Assembly: GCF_001815905.1 (NCBI RefSeq)
Contig: NZ_KV823278.1
Coordinates: 1-33,718 of the forward strand
DNA: 33,718 bases
Direction of reading: 5' to 3'
Source of the DNA: Brevibacterium sp. HMSC07C04
Lineage (GTDB): Bacteria > Actinomycetota > Actinomycetes > Actinomycetales > Brevibacteriaceae
Below, piece after piece: positions 24,936 to 32,175 of the stretch (position 1 is its first letter; every line of letters starts with the position of its first letter). The notes beneath the pieces are model-generated. The model saw only the letters and a program-made list of their open reading frames with translations, had not been told where the DNA came from and made no database searches. A program made the translations under genes and the position numbers.

Positions 24936-26967
24936 CGGCACCGTTTTCGCTGTTGGCACCTCCGCGCAGCTGGTCGTTGTGCGGGTAGCCCGGCCAGGGG
25001 TCGCCCGGCGTGTAGCCGTGCGGGTAGCACTTGCCGTCGGCGGTTTCCGCGCCGCGGCCGCGTTCTTCGTCTTCTCCGCCCGACCCCGACTGGTCTGATG
25101 CCGAACCGGAGTCAGCCTGGGTGTCGTTGTCTGAATTGTCTGCGCCCTGCGACTTGTCAGAGTCGTCTGCGCTGTCTGTGTTGCCGCCCGATGAGCTCTT
25201 AGGACCGGAGGCGCTGTCAGAGTCCTTCTTGTCGTCGCCCGACTGCGTCTGTTCCTTCACCCAGGCGTGCAGGGCGTCGTAATCAGGGCTGAGAGTAGCC
25301 ACGACGTCGTTGGTGATCTGTGCGGACTTCACTTCGGTGTTGCGCATGATCATGGCGAGGTCAGCAAAGGCACTGAGGTCTGACAGCGGGATGTCAGTGC
25401 GGATGTTGTCAGATGCGTTGGCTGCCAGCTTGGGGTACTTCAACGTCATTTCCTGCGGGCTCATCTGTTCGAGAGCGGCCTTGAGGAAACGCTGCTGACG
25501 GCACATGCGGTCGTAGTTGTCAGCACCGTCGCGGCTGCGGGTGTACCAAAGTGCCTTTTTGCCTTCGAGGTGCTGCGGGCCCGGGTCGATCCACCCGAAG
25601 ATCTGGTTCTTTGCGCCGGTGGTCTGGTTGGTGCCGCCGCCCATCGGGATGGGGCGTTCGACGTCGAGCTCAACTCCGCCCATCGTGGTGATGAGATCGG
25701 AGAAGCCCTTCATGTTCACGGCCGTCCAGTAGTCCGTTTTGAGCCCCAGGGAGGCCTCAACCGCCTGGATGGTGGCGAACATTCCCGGTTCGAGGCCGTG
25801 GGTGTCGCCAACCGCTTCCGGTGAGTTTTCGGCCCAGTCCCACACCGCGTTGATGAGGTCCTCCGAAGGGTTGCCGGTGGGCCGGAACCCGTTGGGGAAC
25901 GTTTCGGCCAGTTTCGAGTCCTTGGGGAACAGGGGGAAGGCCAGGTTGCGCGGAACCGATATGAGAGTTGTCTGTCCGCTGCGGGTGTTGATGCTGGCAA
26001 CAAGCATGGTGTCGGGACGAACGCCCTCGCGGTTGTCGGCGCTGTCTTGGCCGATGAGGAAGACGTTGATCCGCTCTTGGTCTGCCCACAGATCCTCGCG
26101 TTTGAGAACCCTGGCGCCGTTTTCGCCGAAGACCTTCGACAGTGCTGTGGCCGTGACATTGGCGTAGGCCGCACCAACGCCCAAGGGGATGCCGACGATC
26201 ACAATGAGGCTGGACACAAGGATCCAGCTGAGCACCTTCTGTGCCCGCGGCATGCGGAAGCCGCGCTTGGACACGGCAAAGGAACGCAGAATCACAAGGA
26301 CCCAGATGATGAGTCCTACAATGAGCACAATCGATGTGAATCGCAGGATCTTCGGGCTGGACACTATGCGGCTGGCAAACGCCGTCGGACCGTAGATGAG
26401 GGCCGAGACAACGAGTGCCCCAATGACCAGGAGAAAGCCAGACAGCAGAACCCATCCGGCGATGGACCTGCGGTCGCGGCGAATGATGGCAAGGCCGGGC
26501 AGCATGGTTCCAAGGGTCGTCCACGTGACAACAGAGGGAAATCCGTCGCCGCCGCGCTGACCGTGGCGCGGCTGGGCGTCGTCGTCTTCGGCGTAGCCGT
26601 GGTGTGTGGTGTATGCCGACTCTAAGTCCGAATCGTCTTCTTCTTCGTCTTCGTCGGTGAAGTACCAGTTCTCTTCGAGTTCTCTCTGTTCGCGAAGTTC
26701 ACGCCGTGACGGGAGGGGCCCGTCAAAGCGGTGCGTGGGGTGGTCTTCAGGTTTTGCGGCCGACCGGACACTGTGCGGATGGGTGGGGTGATCGCTGTCT
26801 GATCCAGTGGGTTTGTCGCCGCGGAAATTGGGGCGCGATGAAGCGCGGAGGACATGGTGAGAGGAAAGATCAGCCCAGAAGCCATTCTCGGCACTGCCCC
26901 CACCGTCCGGCGTGTATTCGCCGTTAGCGGAGCCAGAGCCGCCTGTGGTGTCGTGGGAATCAGTCAC
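24928..26967 (-). CDS. LCP (LytR-CpsA-Psr) family cell-wall glycopolymer ligase
   Basis: A 679-residue membrane enzyme. LCP proteins transfer glycopolymers such as teichoic acid or arabinogalactan from a lipid carrier to peptidoglycan. Residues 1-165 are hydrophilic and disordered, with an acidic cluster (DEDEEEDDSD). Three transmembrane helices follow (about 168-193, 209-227, 245-270). The LCP domain spans about 298-540: INVFLIGQDS, VRPDTML (D319), the SVPRN segment (R340, with Asn where most have Asp), GGVELDV, and YTRSRDGADNYDRMCRQQRFL. The last 100 residues are an acidic Ser/Asp/Gly tail. GTG at 26967 has GAGGAG upstream. Two extra helices before the domain are more than the single helix of the classic form. 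Confidence 0.93.
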   Translation of the reverse strand: MTDSHDTTGGSGSANGEYTPDGGGSAENGFWADLSSHHVLRASSRPNFRGDKPTGSDSDHPTHPHSVRSAAKPEDHPTHRFDGPLPSRRELREQRELEENWYFTDEDEEEDDSDLESAYTTHHGYAEDDDAQPRHGQRGGDGFPSVVTWTTLGTMLPGLAIIRRDRRSIAGWVLLSGFLLVIGALVVSALIYGPTAFASRIVSSPKILRFTSIVLIVGLIIWVLVILRSFAVSKRGFRMPRAQKVLSWILVSSLIVIVGIPLGVGAAYANVTATALSKVFGENGARVLKREDLWADQERINVFLIGQDSADNREGVRPDTMLVASINTRSGQTTLISVPRNLAFPLFPKDSKLAETFPNGFRPTGNPSEDLINAVWDWAENSPEAVGDTHGLEPGMFATIQAVEASLGLKTDYWTAVNMKGFSDLITTMGGVELDVERPIPMGGGTNQTTGAKNQIFGWIDPGPQHLEGKKALWYTRSRDGADNYDRMCRQQRFLKAALEQMSPQEMTLKYPKLAANASDNIRTDIPLSDLSAFADLAMIMRNTEVKSAQITNDVVATLSPDYDALHAWVKEQTQSGDDKKDSDSASGPKSSSGGNTDSADDSDKSQGADNSDNDTQADSGSASDQSGSGGEDEERGRGAETADGKCYPHGYTPGDPWPGYPHNDQLRGGANSENGADG

Positions 26968-27020
26968 CGTGTCGTCTCCTCGTAGTGTGCAGCCGTGCCG
27001 CCGTCAGAAGCGGCTTGGTG

Positions 27021-27026
27021 AGTATA
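27021..27026 (-). promoter_or_regulatory. -10 box (TATACT) for the LCP gene
   Basis: TATACT on the minus strand, with TTGCTG 15 bases upstream as a short-spaced -35. Transcription would start near 27014, giving a leader of about 47 bases. A second box, TACACT, lies further upstream. Confidence 0.45.
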
Positions 27027-27152
27027 TGGCCCTCGGCTGAACAGCAAGTGTATCGAGCCTGTGAGCAGCATAGAGAACATTGACCATGCAGTTGACGAGT
27101 GCTGCGACGCACGGCGGGTGGTGCACTGGACTGGCGGCGGAAGGGTGCGCTT

Positions 27153-27181
27153 TTGCTCCCGGGGCGCTTGGACTGTAACCT
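27153..27181 (+). promoter_or_regulatory. Promoter of tRNA-Ser(GCU)
   Basis: TTGCTC (27153-27158), 17 bases, TAACCT (27176-27181). Transcription would start a few bases before the mature tRNA at 27192. Confidence 0.6.
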
Positions 27182-27191
27182 GTATCTGCCT

Positions 27192-27280
27192 GGAGTTGTG
27201 GCTGAGCGGTCGAAAGCGTCACCCTGCTAAGGTGAAGTCCTCGTGTTTGGGGACCGAGGGTTCAAATCCCTCCAACTCCG
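27192..27280 (+). tRNA. tRNA-Ser(GCU)
   Basis: The acceptor stem GGAGTTG (27192-27198) pairs with CAACTCC (27273-27279), with discriminator G. The anticodon stem TCACC/GGTGA encloses CTGCTAA with anticodon GCT at 27226-27228. A long variable arm and T-arm GAGGG-TTCAAAT-CCCTC are present. CCA is not encoded. Confidence 0.96.
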
Positions 27281-27286
27281 CGCCTA

Positions 27287-27320
27287 GCCCCGGTGGTTCA
27301 CAGAATCGCCGGGGCGTTTT
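27287..27320 (+). terminator. Intrinsic terminator after tRNA-Ser(GCU)
   Basis: GCCCCGG (27287-27293) pairs with CCGGGGC (27309-27315), followed by GTTTT. The stem resembles the one after tRNA-Ser(UGA). Confidence 0.75.
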
Positions 27321-27351
27321 CCTTGTCTGGTGTGGGTGAGACGATGGTTTC

Positions 27352-28422
27352 ATGGCTGACGAACAGACTTTTGAATCCATTCCTGCACATATTCGCCGCG
27401 CCATGACGCCGGAGCAGACTGCGGTAGTCCGACATCAGCTTGCGCGCACATCTAGTGGGACGGACAAAGCTCGCGGTTCTAACACCGCAGGCGATGACCC
27501 CGTCGCAGCGATGCGCGCCGACTACAACGCCGAACGTGCATTCTGGAACGAGGGCGGCCCGCAGATGGCCAGCACTGACAACTTCACTCTGTCGCTGGCC
27601 GGTGCGACTGTGCCCGTGCGCATTCATCGTCCGGTGGAAAACGACGCCCTTCCGGTGATCATCTTTGTTCACGGCGGTGGTTTCACTGTCGGCAATCTTG
27701 ATACCCACGACCGGATTCAGCGAGTTCTGGCCGCAGAATCAGGGGCGGCGGTCGTCGCCGTGGACTATTCGCTGACTCCGGAGACCGTCTTCCCGCAGGC
27801 TCTGCACGAAGTTGCCGCTGCCGCCGCCTACTTCGCAGCCCACGGTCAAGAACACGGCATCGACCCACGCCGTCTGTCTTTCGCCGGGGATTCAGCAGGG
27901 GCTATTCTTTCGCTCTCAGCTTCCCTGCTTCTGCGCGATGAACCCCACACAGCGGCCCAAGCCGCGGGTCTCAGCCCAGACCAGAGCGCACCTCGCAGCG
28001 TTTTTGATTCGATTCGCTCACTCCTGCTCTACTACGGCACATACGGGTTGCGGGATTCCGCCACCATGCGCCTGTACGGCGGCTGGTGGGACGGTATGAG
28101 CATGGCGGACCTCGACTCAATGCGCGAGGCCTACTATTATCGGGAAGCTCAGCACGAAGCGAACCCCTATATCGACCCACTGTCGGCCGACTACACCCGA
28201 CCGGTGCCGCCCATGTTCATCGTCGGCGCCGAACTCGATCCGCTGGCCGATGATTCTCGCGCTCTCGCCCAGACGCTCGCCGCACACGGTAAGGACCACG
28301 AATTCCACATGGAGGAAGGTGCTCTCCATTCCTTCCTGCACTACGGCCGGATGATGGAAGCCACCCGCGACGTACTGACCTGGGGTGCCGAATACGCCGC
28401 TGCACGCTTCAACATCGCCTGA
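27352..28422 (+). CDS. Alpha/beta hydrolase, HSL/acetyl-esterase type
   Basis: A 356-residue cytoplasmic esterase of the hormone-sensitive lipase family, hydrolysing short-chain carboxylic esters. The oxyanion-hole motif HGGG is at 107-110 (FVHGGGFTVG). The nucleophile S181 lies in GDSAG, the acid is probably D296 (GAELDPLADD), and the base is H326 (GALHSFLHYG). An N-terminal helical cap of about 65 residues precedes the core, and a tyrosine-rich loop (EAYYYREA) lies near the substrate side. All catalytic residues are present. ATG at 27352 has no clear ribosome binding site; a weak GACGAT box six bases upstream could make the mRNA leaderless. The gene stands alone between tRNA-Ser(GCU) and a convergent terminator. 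Confidence 0.92.
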   Translation: MADEQTFESIPAHIRRAMTPEQTAVVRHQLARTSSGTDKARGSNTAGDDPVAAMRADYNAERAFWNEGGPQMASTDNFTLSLAGATVPVRIHRPVENDALPVIIFVHGGGFTVGNLDTHDRIQRVLAAESGAAVVAVDYSLTPETVFPQALHEVAAAAAYFAAHGQEHGIDPRRLSFAGDSAGAILSLSASLLLRDEPHTAAQAAGLSPDQSAPRSVFDSIRSLLLYYGTYGLRDSATMRLYGGWWDGMSMADLDSMREAYYYREAQHEANPYIDPLSADYTRPVPPMFIVGAELDPLADDSRALAQTLAAHGKDHEFHMEEGALHSFLHYGRMMEATRDVLTWGAEYAAARFNIA

Positions 28423-28441
28423 ACCCACTCCGCAACAGCAC

Positions 28442-28479
28442 ACGAGGTGGAGCTGCAGAACACTGCAGCTCCACCTCGT
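28442..28479. terminator. Bidirectional terminator, 17-base perfect stem
   Basis: 28442-28458 pairs perfectly with 28463-28479 around an AACA loop, between the convergent esterase and baeRF genes. No long T-run. Confidence 0.85.
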
Positions 28480-28500
28480 CCGTTGGGGAAGGGGAGTGGG

Positions 28501-29607
28501 TCAGTAGCGGAAGGTGGCAACAGCCTCCGACGATTCCGGGAACTCAGCGACCGTGCGCACCGTGCCCTTGTTGGCGACGGTGGCGATGATCGCTTGGCTT
28601 GCCGGACCGTAGGCGTTTGTCGCGGCTAGGCGCTTGATGTCCCGCGGGGTGAACAGCGTGTCCACGCGACCTTCGGCGGCCGCCTGCACGATTTCGCCCA
28701 GATCGTAGGAGCCCTTGCCGGCGGCAATGAGCGAGCGGGCGCGTTCGACAACAGCGGCCTCGTCAGCCTGAACCTTGTCGTTGAGCACTTCCCAGGCCTT
28801 AGAGCGGAGCTCTTCGGGTCGGGTCTGCTCCGGGTTGCCGGGGATGACGACGTCCTGGACGTTCGGGTAGGGGCACAGGCTCTTGAACGGGCTCAGATAC
28901 TCCTGCACCGAAGCCAGAACCAGCGGCTGTGAACGAGCGGTGCCCAGTTCAGCCGCAACACCTTCACCTACGCGGCGCAGGAAGTTTTCGCGCAGGTGGT
29001 CTTCCGTGTCAGAACCTCCGCCGGTTCCGTAGAAGCCAGTGCGCTCGCCGCCTGCGGAACGGTACTGGAGGTTGTGCTCCGGAAGTTCCGTGACGGTGGC
29101 ATCGAAGTTCTCGGGAACTGCGCCCAGCGGCAGCTGTTCGATGTGATTGCGGCTGGCGTCGAACAGGCGGACAGAGTTCTTTGCGAGAGCAAGAACGTAG
29201 ACGCGGCCGGACTGTTCGAGCATGGGGGCCAGCGGAACCACGTTGAAGTGGTCATCAACTGTGCGCAGTGCTGGGACTTCGAGTGGAATCCGGAAGATGC
29301 GATAGAAGCCATTGGCAGCGAAAACTGCCAGCCCGCGGCTTGTGTGCAGCCAGAACTCAGGGTCATCGAGGGCCTTTTGGGCCGGTTCGACGACAGCCGC
29401 GGCCTCGCTGCCGCTGAGACCCGCGCTTTCGAGGTCCGCTTTCGCCGCGCTGAGCTGATCGCGCATCTGCCCGGCGGCGATCTTGTCCTGGCCGCCGGAG
29501 ACCTTGGTGGGAATGTAGATGGAGACCTTGCTGCCTGCGATCTGATCGCCTTCAATCAGAGCGTCGAACTCCAGCTGGTCGATGGTGCCTTGAGGGTTGT
29601 CAGTCAT
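28501..29607 (-). CDS. baeRF family-3 protein (eRF1/pelota-like release-factor homolog)
   Basis: A 368-residue protein of the bacterial archaeo-eukaryotic release factor family 3. This group is related to eRF1, pelota and ribosomal L7Ae domains and is thought to act at ribosomes or on RNA in stress; the exact role is not established. Family features are KVSIYIPTKVSGG near the start, DDPEFWLHTSRGLAVFAANGF, RVYVLALAKNSVRLFDASR, FYGTGGGSDTEDHLRENFLRRV, and PLVLASVQEYLSPFKS. I see no GGQ peptide-release motif. ATG at 29607 has GAGAGGAATC as ribosome binding site; the open frame extends 45 codons further, but that part is unlike the family. It is transcribed leftward downstream of pckG, with a 229-base gap. 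Confidence 0.88.
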   Translation of the reverse strand: MTDNPQGTIDQLEFDALIEGDQIAGSKVSIYIPTKVSGGQDKIAAGQMRDQLSAAKADLESAGLSGSEAAAVVEPAQKALDDPEFWLHTSRGLAVFAANGFYRIFRIPLEVPALRTVDDHFNVVPLAPMLEQSGRVYVLALAKNSVRLFDASRNHIEQLPLGAVPENFDATVTELPEHNLQYRSAGGERTGFYGTGGGSDTEDHLRENFLRRVGEGVAAELGTARSQPLVLASVQEYLSPFKSLCPYPNVQDVVIPGNPEQTRPEELRSKAWEVLNDKVQADEAAVVERARSLIAAGKGSYDLGEIVQAAAEGRVDTLFTPRDIKRLAATNAYGPASQAIIATVANKGTVRTVAEFPESSEAVATFRY

Positions 29608-29681
29608 TGAAGATTCCTCTCCGCGATTGGGCGACACCGAAGTGTCATCTCGTCCCCTCACGGTAACGGGCGGCACGCGGT

Positions 29682-29700
29682 GTGAAAAGGGGAATTTCAC
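29682..29700. promoter_or_regulatory. Inverted repeat GTGAAA-N7-TTTCAC upstream of the baeRF gene
   Basis: The repeat overlaps the presumed -35 region; a -10 candidate TACCGT on the minus strand lies at 29660-29665. It may be an operator. Confidence 0.35.
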
Positions 29701-29747
29701 GAAGAGAAACACGGTGTTTCGCACAGTTGATGTGCCGGACACAGAAC

Positions 29748-29794
29748 GAGCGCCCGACCTCGGTTGTGGCTCGTGAACCTGAAGTCGGACGCTC
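29748..29794 (-). terminator. Imperfect stem-loop downstream of pckG
   Basis: GAGCG-C-CCGAC at 29748-29758 pairs with GTCGG-A-CGCTC at 29784-29794. It lies between pckG and the baeRF gene; there is no T-run, so terminator function is uncertain. Confidence 0.45.
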
Positions 29795-29836
29795 GCTGGT
29801 CTGTGTTGTCAGCCGATGCCTGTGCGGCGGCTGGGG

Positions 29837-31669
29837 TCAGGCGAGACCCAGGCGCTGCCGAAGCTTGTCGACTTCTGCGCGCAGCTCGGCCGGAACGTGG
29901 TCGCCGAGTTCTGCGTACCACTCTTCGATCGACTTGAGCTCTTCAGCCCATTCTTCGGGCTTGATGGCAAGTGCCTTCTGCAGCTGCTCCGGTGTGGCGT
30001 CGAGTCCGTCAACATCCAGCGCGCCTTCGGCAGGGGCTTTGCCAAGCGGGGTGTCAACGGCGTCAGCGGTGCCGACAACGCGTTCGAAGACCCACTTGAG
30101 GACACGCGAGTTCTCTGAGAATCCGGGCCACAGGAACGAATTGTCGTCGTCGCGGCGGAACCAGTTGACGTAGAAGATCTTCGGCAGCTTGGCACCTTCG
30201 GTCTTGCCGATGTTCAGCCAGTGCTGGAAGTAGTCGCCAACGTTGTAGCCGATGAAGGGACGCATGGCCATGGGGTCGCGGCGGACAACGCCGACCTTGC
30301 CTTCGGCGGCGGCGGTCTGTTCTGAGGACAGGACCGAGCCCATGAACACACCGTGCTGCCAGTCGTGGGTTTCGGTGACCAGCGGCATGGTGGTTTTGCG
30401 GCGTCCGCCGAACAGGATGGCGGAGATCGGAACGCCGTTGGGGTCCTGCCATTCCGGGGCGGCCGTGGGGACGTTCGCGATCGGGGTGCAGAAGCGCGAG
30501 TTCGGGTGGGCTGCCGGGGTTGAGGACTCGGGTGTCCAGTCGTTGCCCTTCCAGTCAGTCAGGTGGGCCGGTGCTTCGTCCGTCTTGCCTTCCCACCACA
30601 CGGTGTTGTCGTCGGTCAGGGCGACGTTGGTGAAGATGTTGTTGCCGGCGTCGATTGCAGCCATGGCGGTCGGGTTAGTTGAGTAGCCGGTGCCGGGAGC
30701 AACGCCGAACAGGCCGTATTCGGGGTTGACGGCGTAGAGCTGGCCGTCTTCGCCGAAGCGCATCCACGCGATGTCGTCGCCGAGTGTTTCGGCCTTCCAG
30801 CCGGGAACGGTCGGCGTGATCATGGCGAGGTTTGTCTTGCCGCAGGCCGATGGGAAGGCGGCGGCGATGTACTTGGATTCGCCTTCGGGGTTGGTCAGCT
30901 TGATGATGAGCATGTGCTCGGCCAGCCAGCCTTCATCGCGGGCAATAGCCGAGGCGATGCGCAGGGAGTAGCACTTCTTGCCCAGCAGGGCATTGCCGCC
31001 GTAGCCGGAGCCGTAGGACCAGATGGAGCGGTCTTCCGGGAAGTGGGTGATGTACTTGGTTTCATTGCACGGCCAGGCGACGTCTTCTTCGCCCGGTTCG
31101 AGCGGAGCGCCCACCGAGTGCATGCATTCGACGAACTTGCCGTCGTTTTTGTCGATTGCGTCAAGAACCTTTGTGGAGACGCGGGCCATGATCTGCATGG
31201 ACAGAACAACGTAGGGCGAGTCGGTGATTTCGATGCCGAACTGCGGGTGTTTGGCATCGATGTGTCCCATTGCGAACGGGATGACGTACATGGTGCGGCC
31301 GCGCATGGCACCGGCGAACAGCTCGTTGAGCTTGGCCCGCATTTCCTGCGGGTCCATCCAGTTGTTCAGAGGGCCGGCATCTTCTTCTTTTTCAGAGTTG
31401 ATGAAGGTGCGCGATTCAACGCGGGCAACGTCTGCCGGGTCGGACTTTGCGTAGTAGGAGTTTGCCGGTTCGGACAGTTTGACGAGCGTGCCGGCTTCGA
31501 CCAGCTGGTCGGTGATGGCCTGGCGCTGGTCTTCTTCGCCGGTGATCCACTCGATGCGGTCCGGGGTGGTGAGCTCGGCAGCGCGCTTGACGAATTCGAG
31601 GATCTTTTCGTTCTTCGTGGGTGCGCCTGCGAGCAGGTCTTCGACTGAGCCACGGTCGATGACGGTCAT
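29837..31669 (-). CDS. pckG: Phosphoenolpyruvate carboxykinase (GTP)
   Basis: A 610-residue cytoplasmic enzyme converting oxaloacetate and GTP to phosphoenolpyruvate, GDP and CO2, the entry step of gluconeogenesis. The P-loop FPSACGKTN spans 272-280, with C276 the reactive cysteine and K278 the phosphate-binding lysine of GTP-type enzymes. [34 protein letters not shown] and [22 protein letters not shown] are all present. Length is normal. ATG at 31669 has GGAGAG eight bases upstream; the open frame runs 59 codons further into the regulatory region and that part is unlike the family. A CRP/GlxR-like site lies 90 bases upstream, fitting control by carbon source. Confidence 0.98.
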   Translation of the reverse strand: MTVIDRGSVEDLLAGAPTKNEKILEFVKRAAELTTPDRIEWITGEEDQRQAITDQLVEAGTLVKLSEPANSYYAKSDPADVARVESRTFINSEKEEDAGPLNNWMDPQEMRAKLNELFAGAMRGRTMYVIPFAMGHIDAKHPQFGIEITDSPYVVLSMQIMARVSTKVLDAIDKNDGKFVECMHSVGAPLEPGEEDVAWPCNETKYITHFPEDRSIWSYGSGYGGNALLGKKCYSLRIASAIARDEGWLAEHMLIIKLTNPEGESKYIAAAFPSACGKTNLAMITPTVPGWKAETLGDDIAWMRFGEDGQLYAVNPEYGLFGVAPGTGYSTNPTAMAAIDAGNNIFTNVALTDDNTVWWEGKTDEAPAHLTDWKGNDWTPESSTPAAHPNSRFCTPIANVPTAAPEWQDPNGVPISAILFGGRRKTTMPLVTETHDWQHGVFMGSVLSSEQTAAAEGKVGVVRRDPMAMRPFIGYNVGDYFQHWLNIGKTEGAKLPKIFYVNWFRRDDDNSFLWPGFSENSRVLKWVFERVVGTADAVDTPLGKAPAEGALDVDGLDATPEQLQKALAIKPEEWAEELKSIEEWYAELGDHVPAELRAEVDKLRQRLGLA

Positions 31670-31723
31670 GCTTTCTCTCCAAGCTTTCGGTGTTCTTGAG
31701 ACAAGCCAACCGTAGGAACGTGA

Positions 31724-31729
31724 AATGTA
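31724..31729 (-). promoter_or_regulatory. Candidate -10 box (TACATT) for pckG
   Basis: TACATT on the minus strand would start transcription near 31717, giving a leader of about 48 bases. There is no good -35, which fits a promoter needing an activator. Confidence 0.4.
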
Positions 31730-31758
31730 CGCTGGAGAGGAAAACGGGCCGTTCATCA

Positions 31759-31774
31759 TGTGCATTGGCTCACA
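31759..31774. promoter_or_regulatory. CRP/GlxR-like binding site upstream of pckG
   Basis: TGTGCATTGGCTCACA has the 16-base form of the CRP/GlxR consensus TGTGA-N6-TCACA, with one change (C for A at position 5). Its centre lies about 49 bases upstream of the predicted pckG transcription start. Confidence 0.6.
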
Positions 31775-31934
31775 AACCGATGGTTTATGACGCGTTTCTG
31801 AAGTTAGACAGACCGATTCTTTCGTTGCAATGACGTGTTCTTGCATTCGCGTGTGTTTTGGGTTCCGATGGCCGCTGGCGTGGTTCGGTTGCGGGGGTGT
31901 TCTTGTGTTGTGGGGAGCCTCACGCAGTCGGCTT
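31775..31934. other. Non-coding region between pckG and tRNA-Arg
   Basis: The whole gap runs 31670-31984 and holds the pckG and tRNA-Arg promoters, which are listed separately. In the middle part I see no gene; it is T- and G-rich on the plus strand and somewhat lower in GC than its neighbours. Confidence 0.5.
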
Positions 31935-31963
31935 TTGGGTTTCGTCGCAACCCTGTGTATAGT
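31935..31963 (+). promoter_or_regulatory. Promoter of tRNA-Arg(ACG)
   Basis: TTGGGT (31935-31940), 17 bases, TATAGT (31958-31963), the latter preceded by TGTG as in an extended -10. It is the best sigma-70-type promoter in the window. Confidence 0.7.
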
Positions 31964-31984
31964 TGGTCAGGTCCGCAAGGGCGT

Positions 31985-32057
31985 GCGCCACTAGCTCAAC
32001 GGATAGAGCATCTGACTACGGATCAGAAGGTTGGGGGTTCGAATCCCTCGTGGCGCG
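31985..32057 (+). tRNA. tRNA-Arg(ACG)
   Basis: A 73-base tRNA. The acceptor stem GCGCCAC (31985-31991) pairs with GTGGCGC (32050-32056), with discriminator G. The anticodon stem TCTGA/TCAGA encloses CTACGGA with anticodon ACG at 32018-32020. T-loop TTCGAAT. CCA is not encoded. Confidence 0.97.
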
Positions 32058-32066
32058 CGGTGTGAA

Positions 32067-32105
32067 GTCCCGGGACATCGTTCACTCGATGTCCCGGGAA
32101 TTTTT
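32067..32105 (+). terminator. Intrinsic terminator after tRNA-Arg
   Basis: A 13-base perfect stem (32067-32079 with 32086-32098) is followed by ATTTTTTT, a textbook T-run. Confidence 0.92.
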
Positions 32106-32135
32106 TGTGTGGGGCTGGTGGTATGTCGGGCCATT

Positions 32136-32163
32136 GTTCCCTCGGCGGGCTCGCCGAGGGAAC
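32136..32163 (-). terminator. Stem-loop terminator of the immunity-like gene
   Basis: A 12-base perfect stem (32136-32147 with 32152-32163) around GGCT, 13 bases beyond the stop codon of the leftward gene. Little T follows on either strand. Confidence 0.75.
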
Positions 32164-32175
32164 TTGTCAGTGTCC

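Noticed and set aside
23733..25202. A 489-codon plus-strand open frame
   Set aside because: It is Arg/Gln/Ala-rich, lies opposite the FAD-binding and LCP genes, and matches no family; a high-GC shadow.
29608..29742. Longer N-terminus of the baeRF frame
   Set aside because: It is unlike the family and crosses the promoter region; ATG at 29607 has a good ribosome binding site.
31670..31846. Longer N-terminus of the pckG frame
   Set aside because: It crosses the -10 box and CRP-like site and is unlike PEP carboxykinase.
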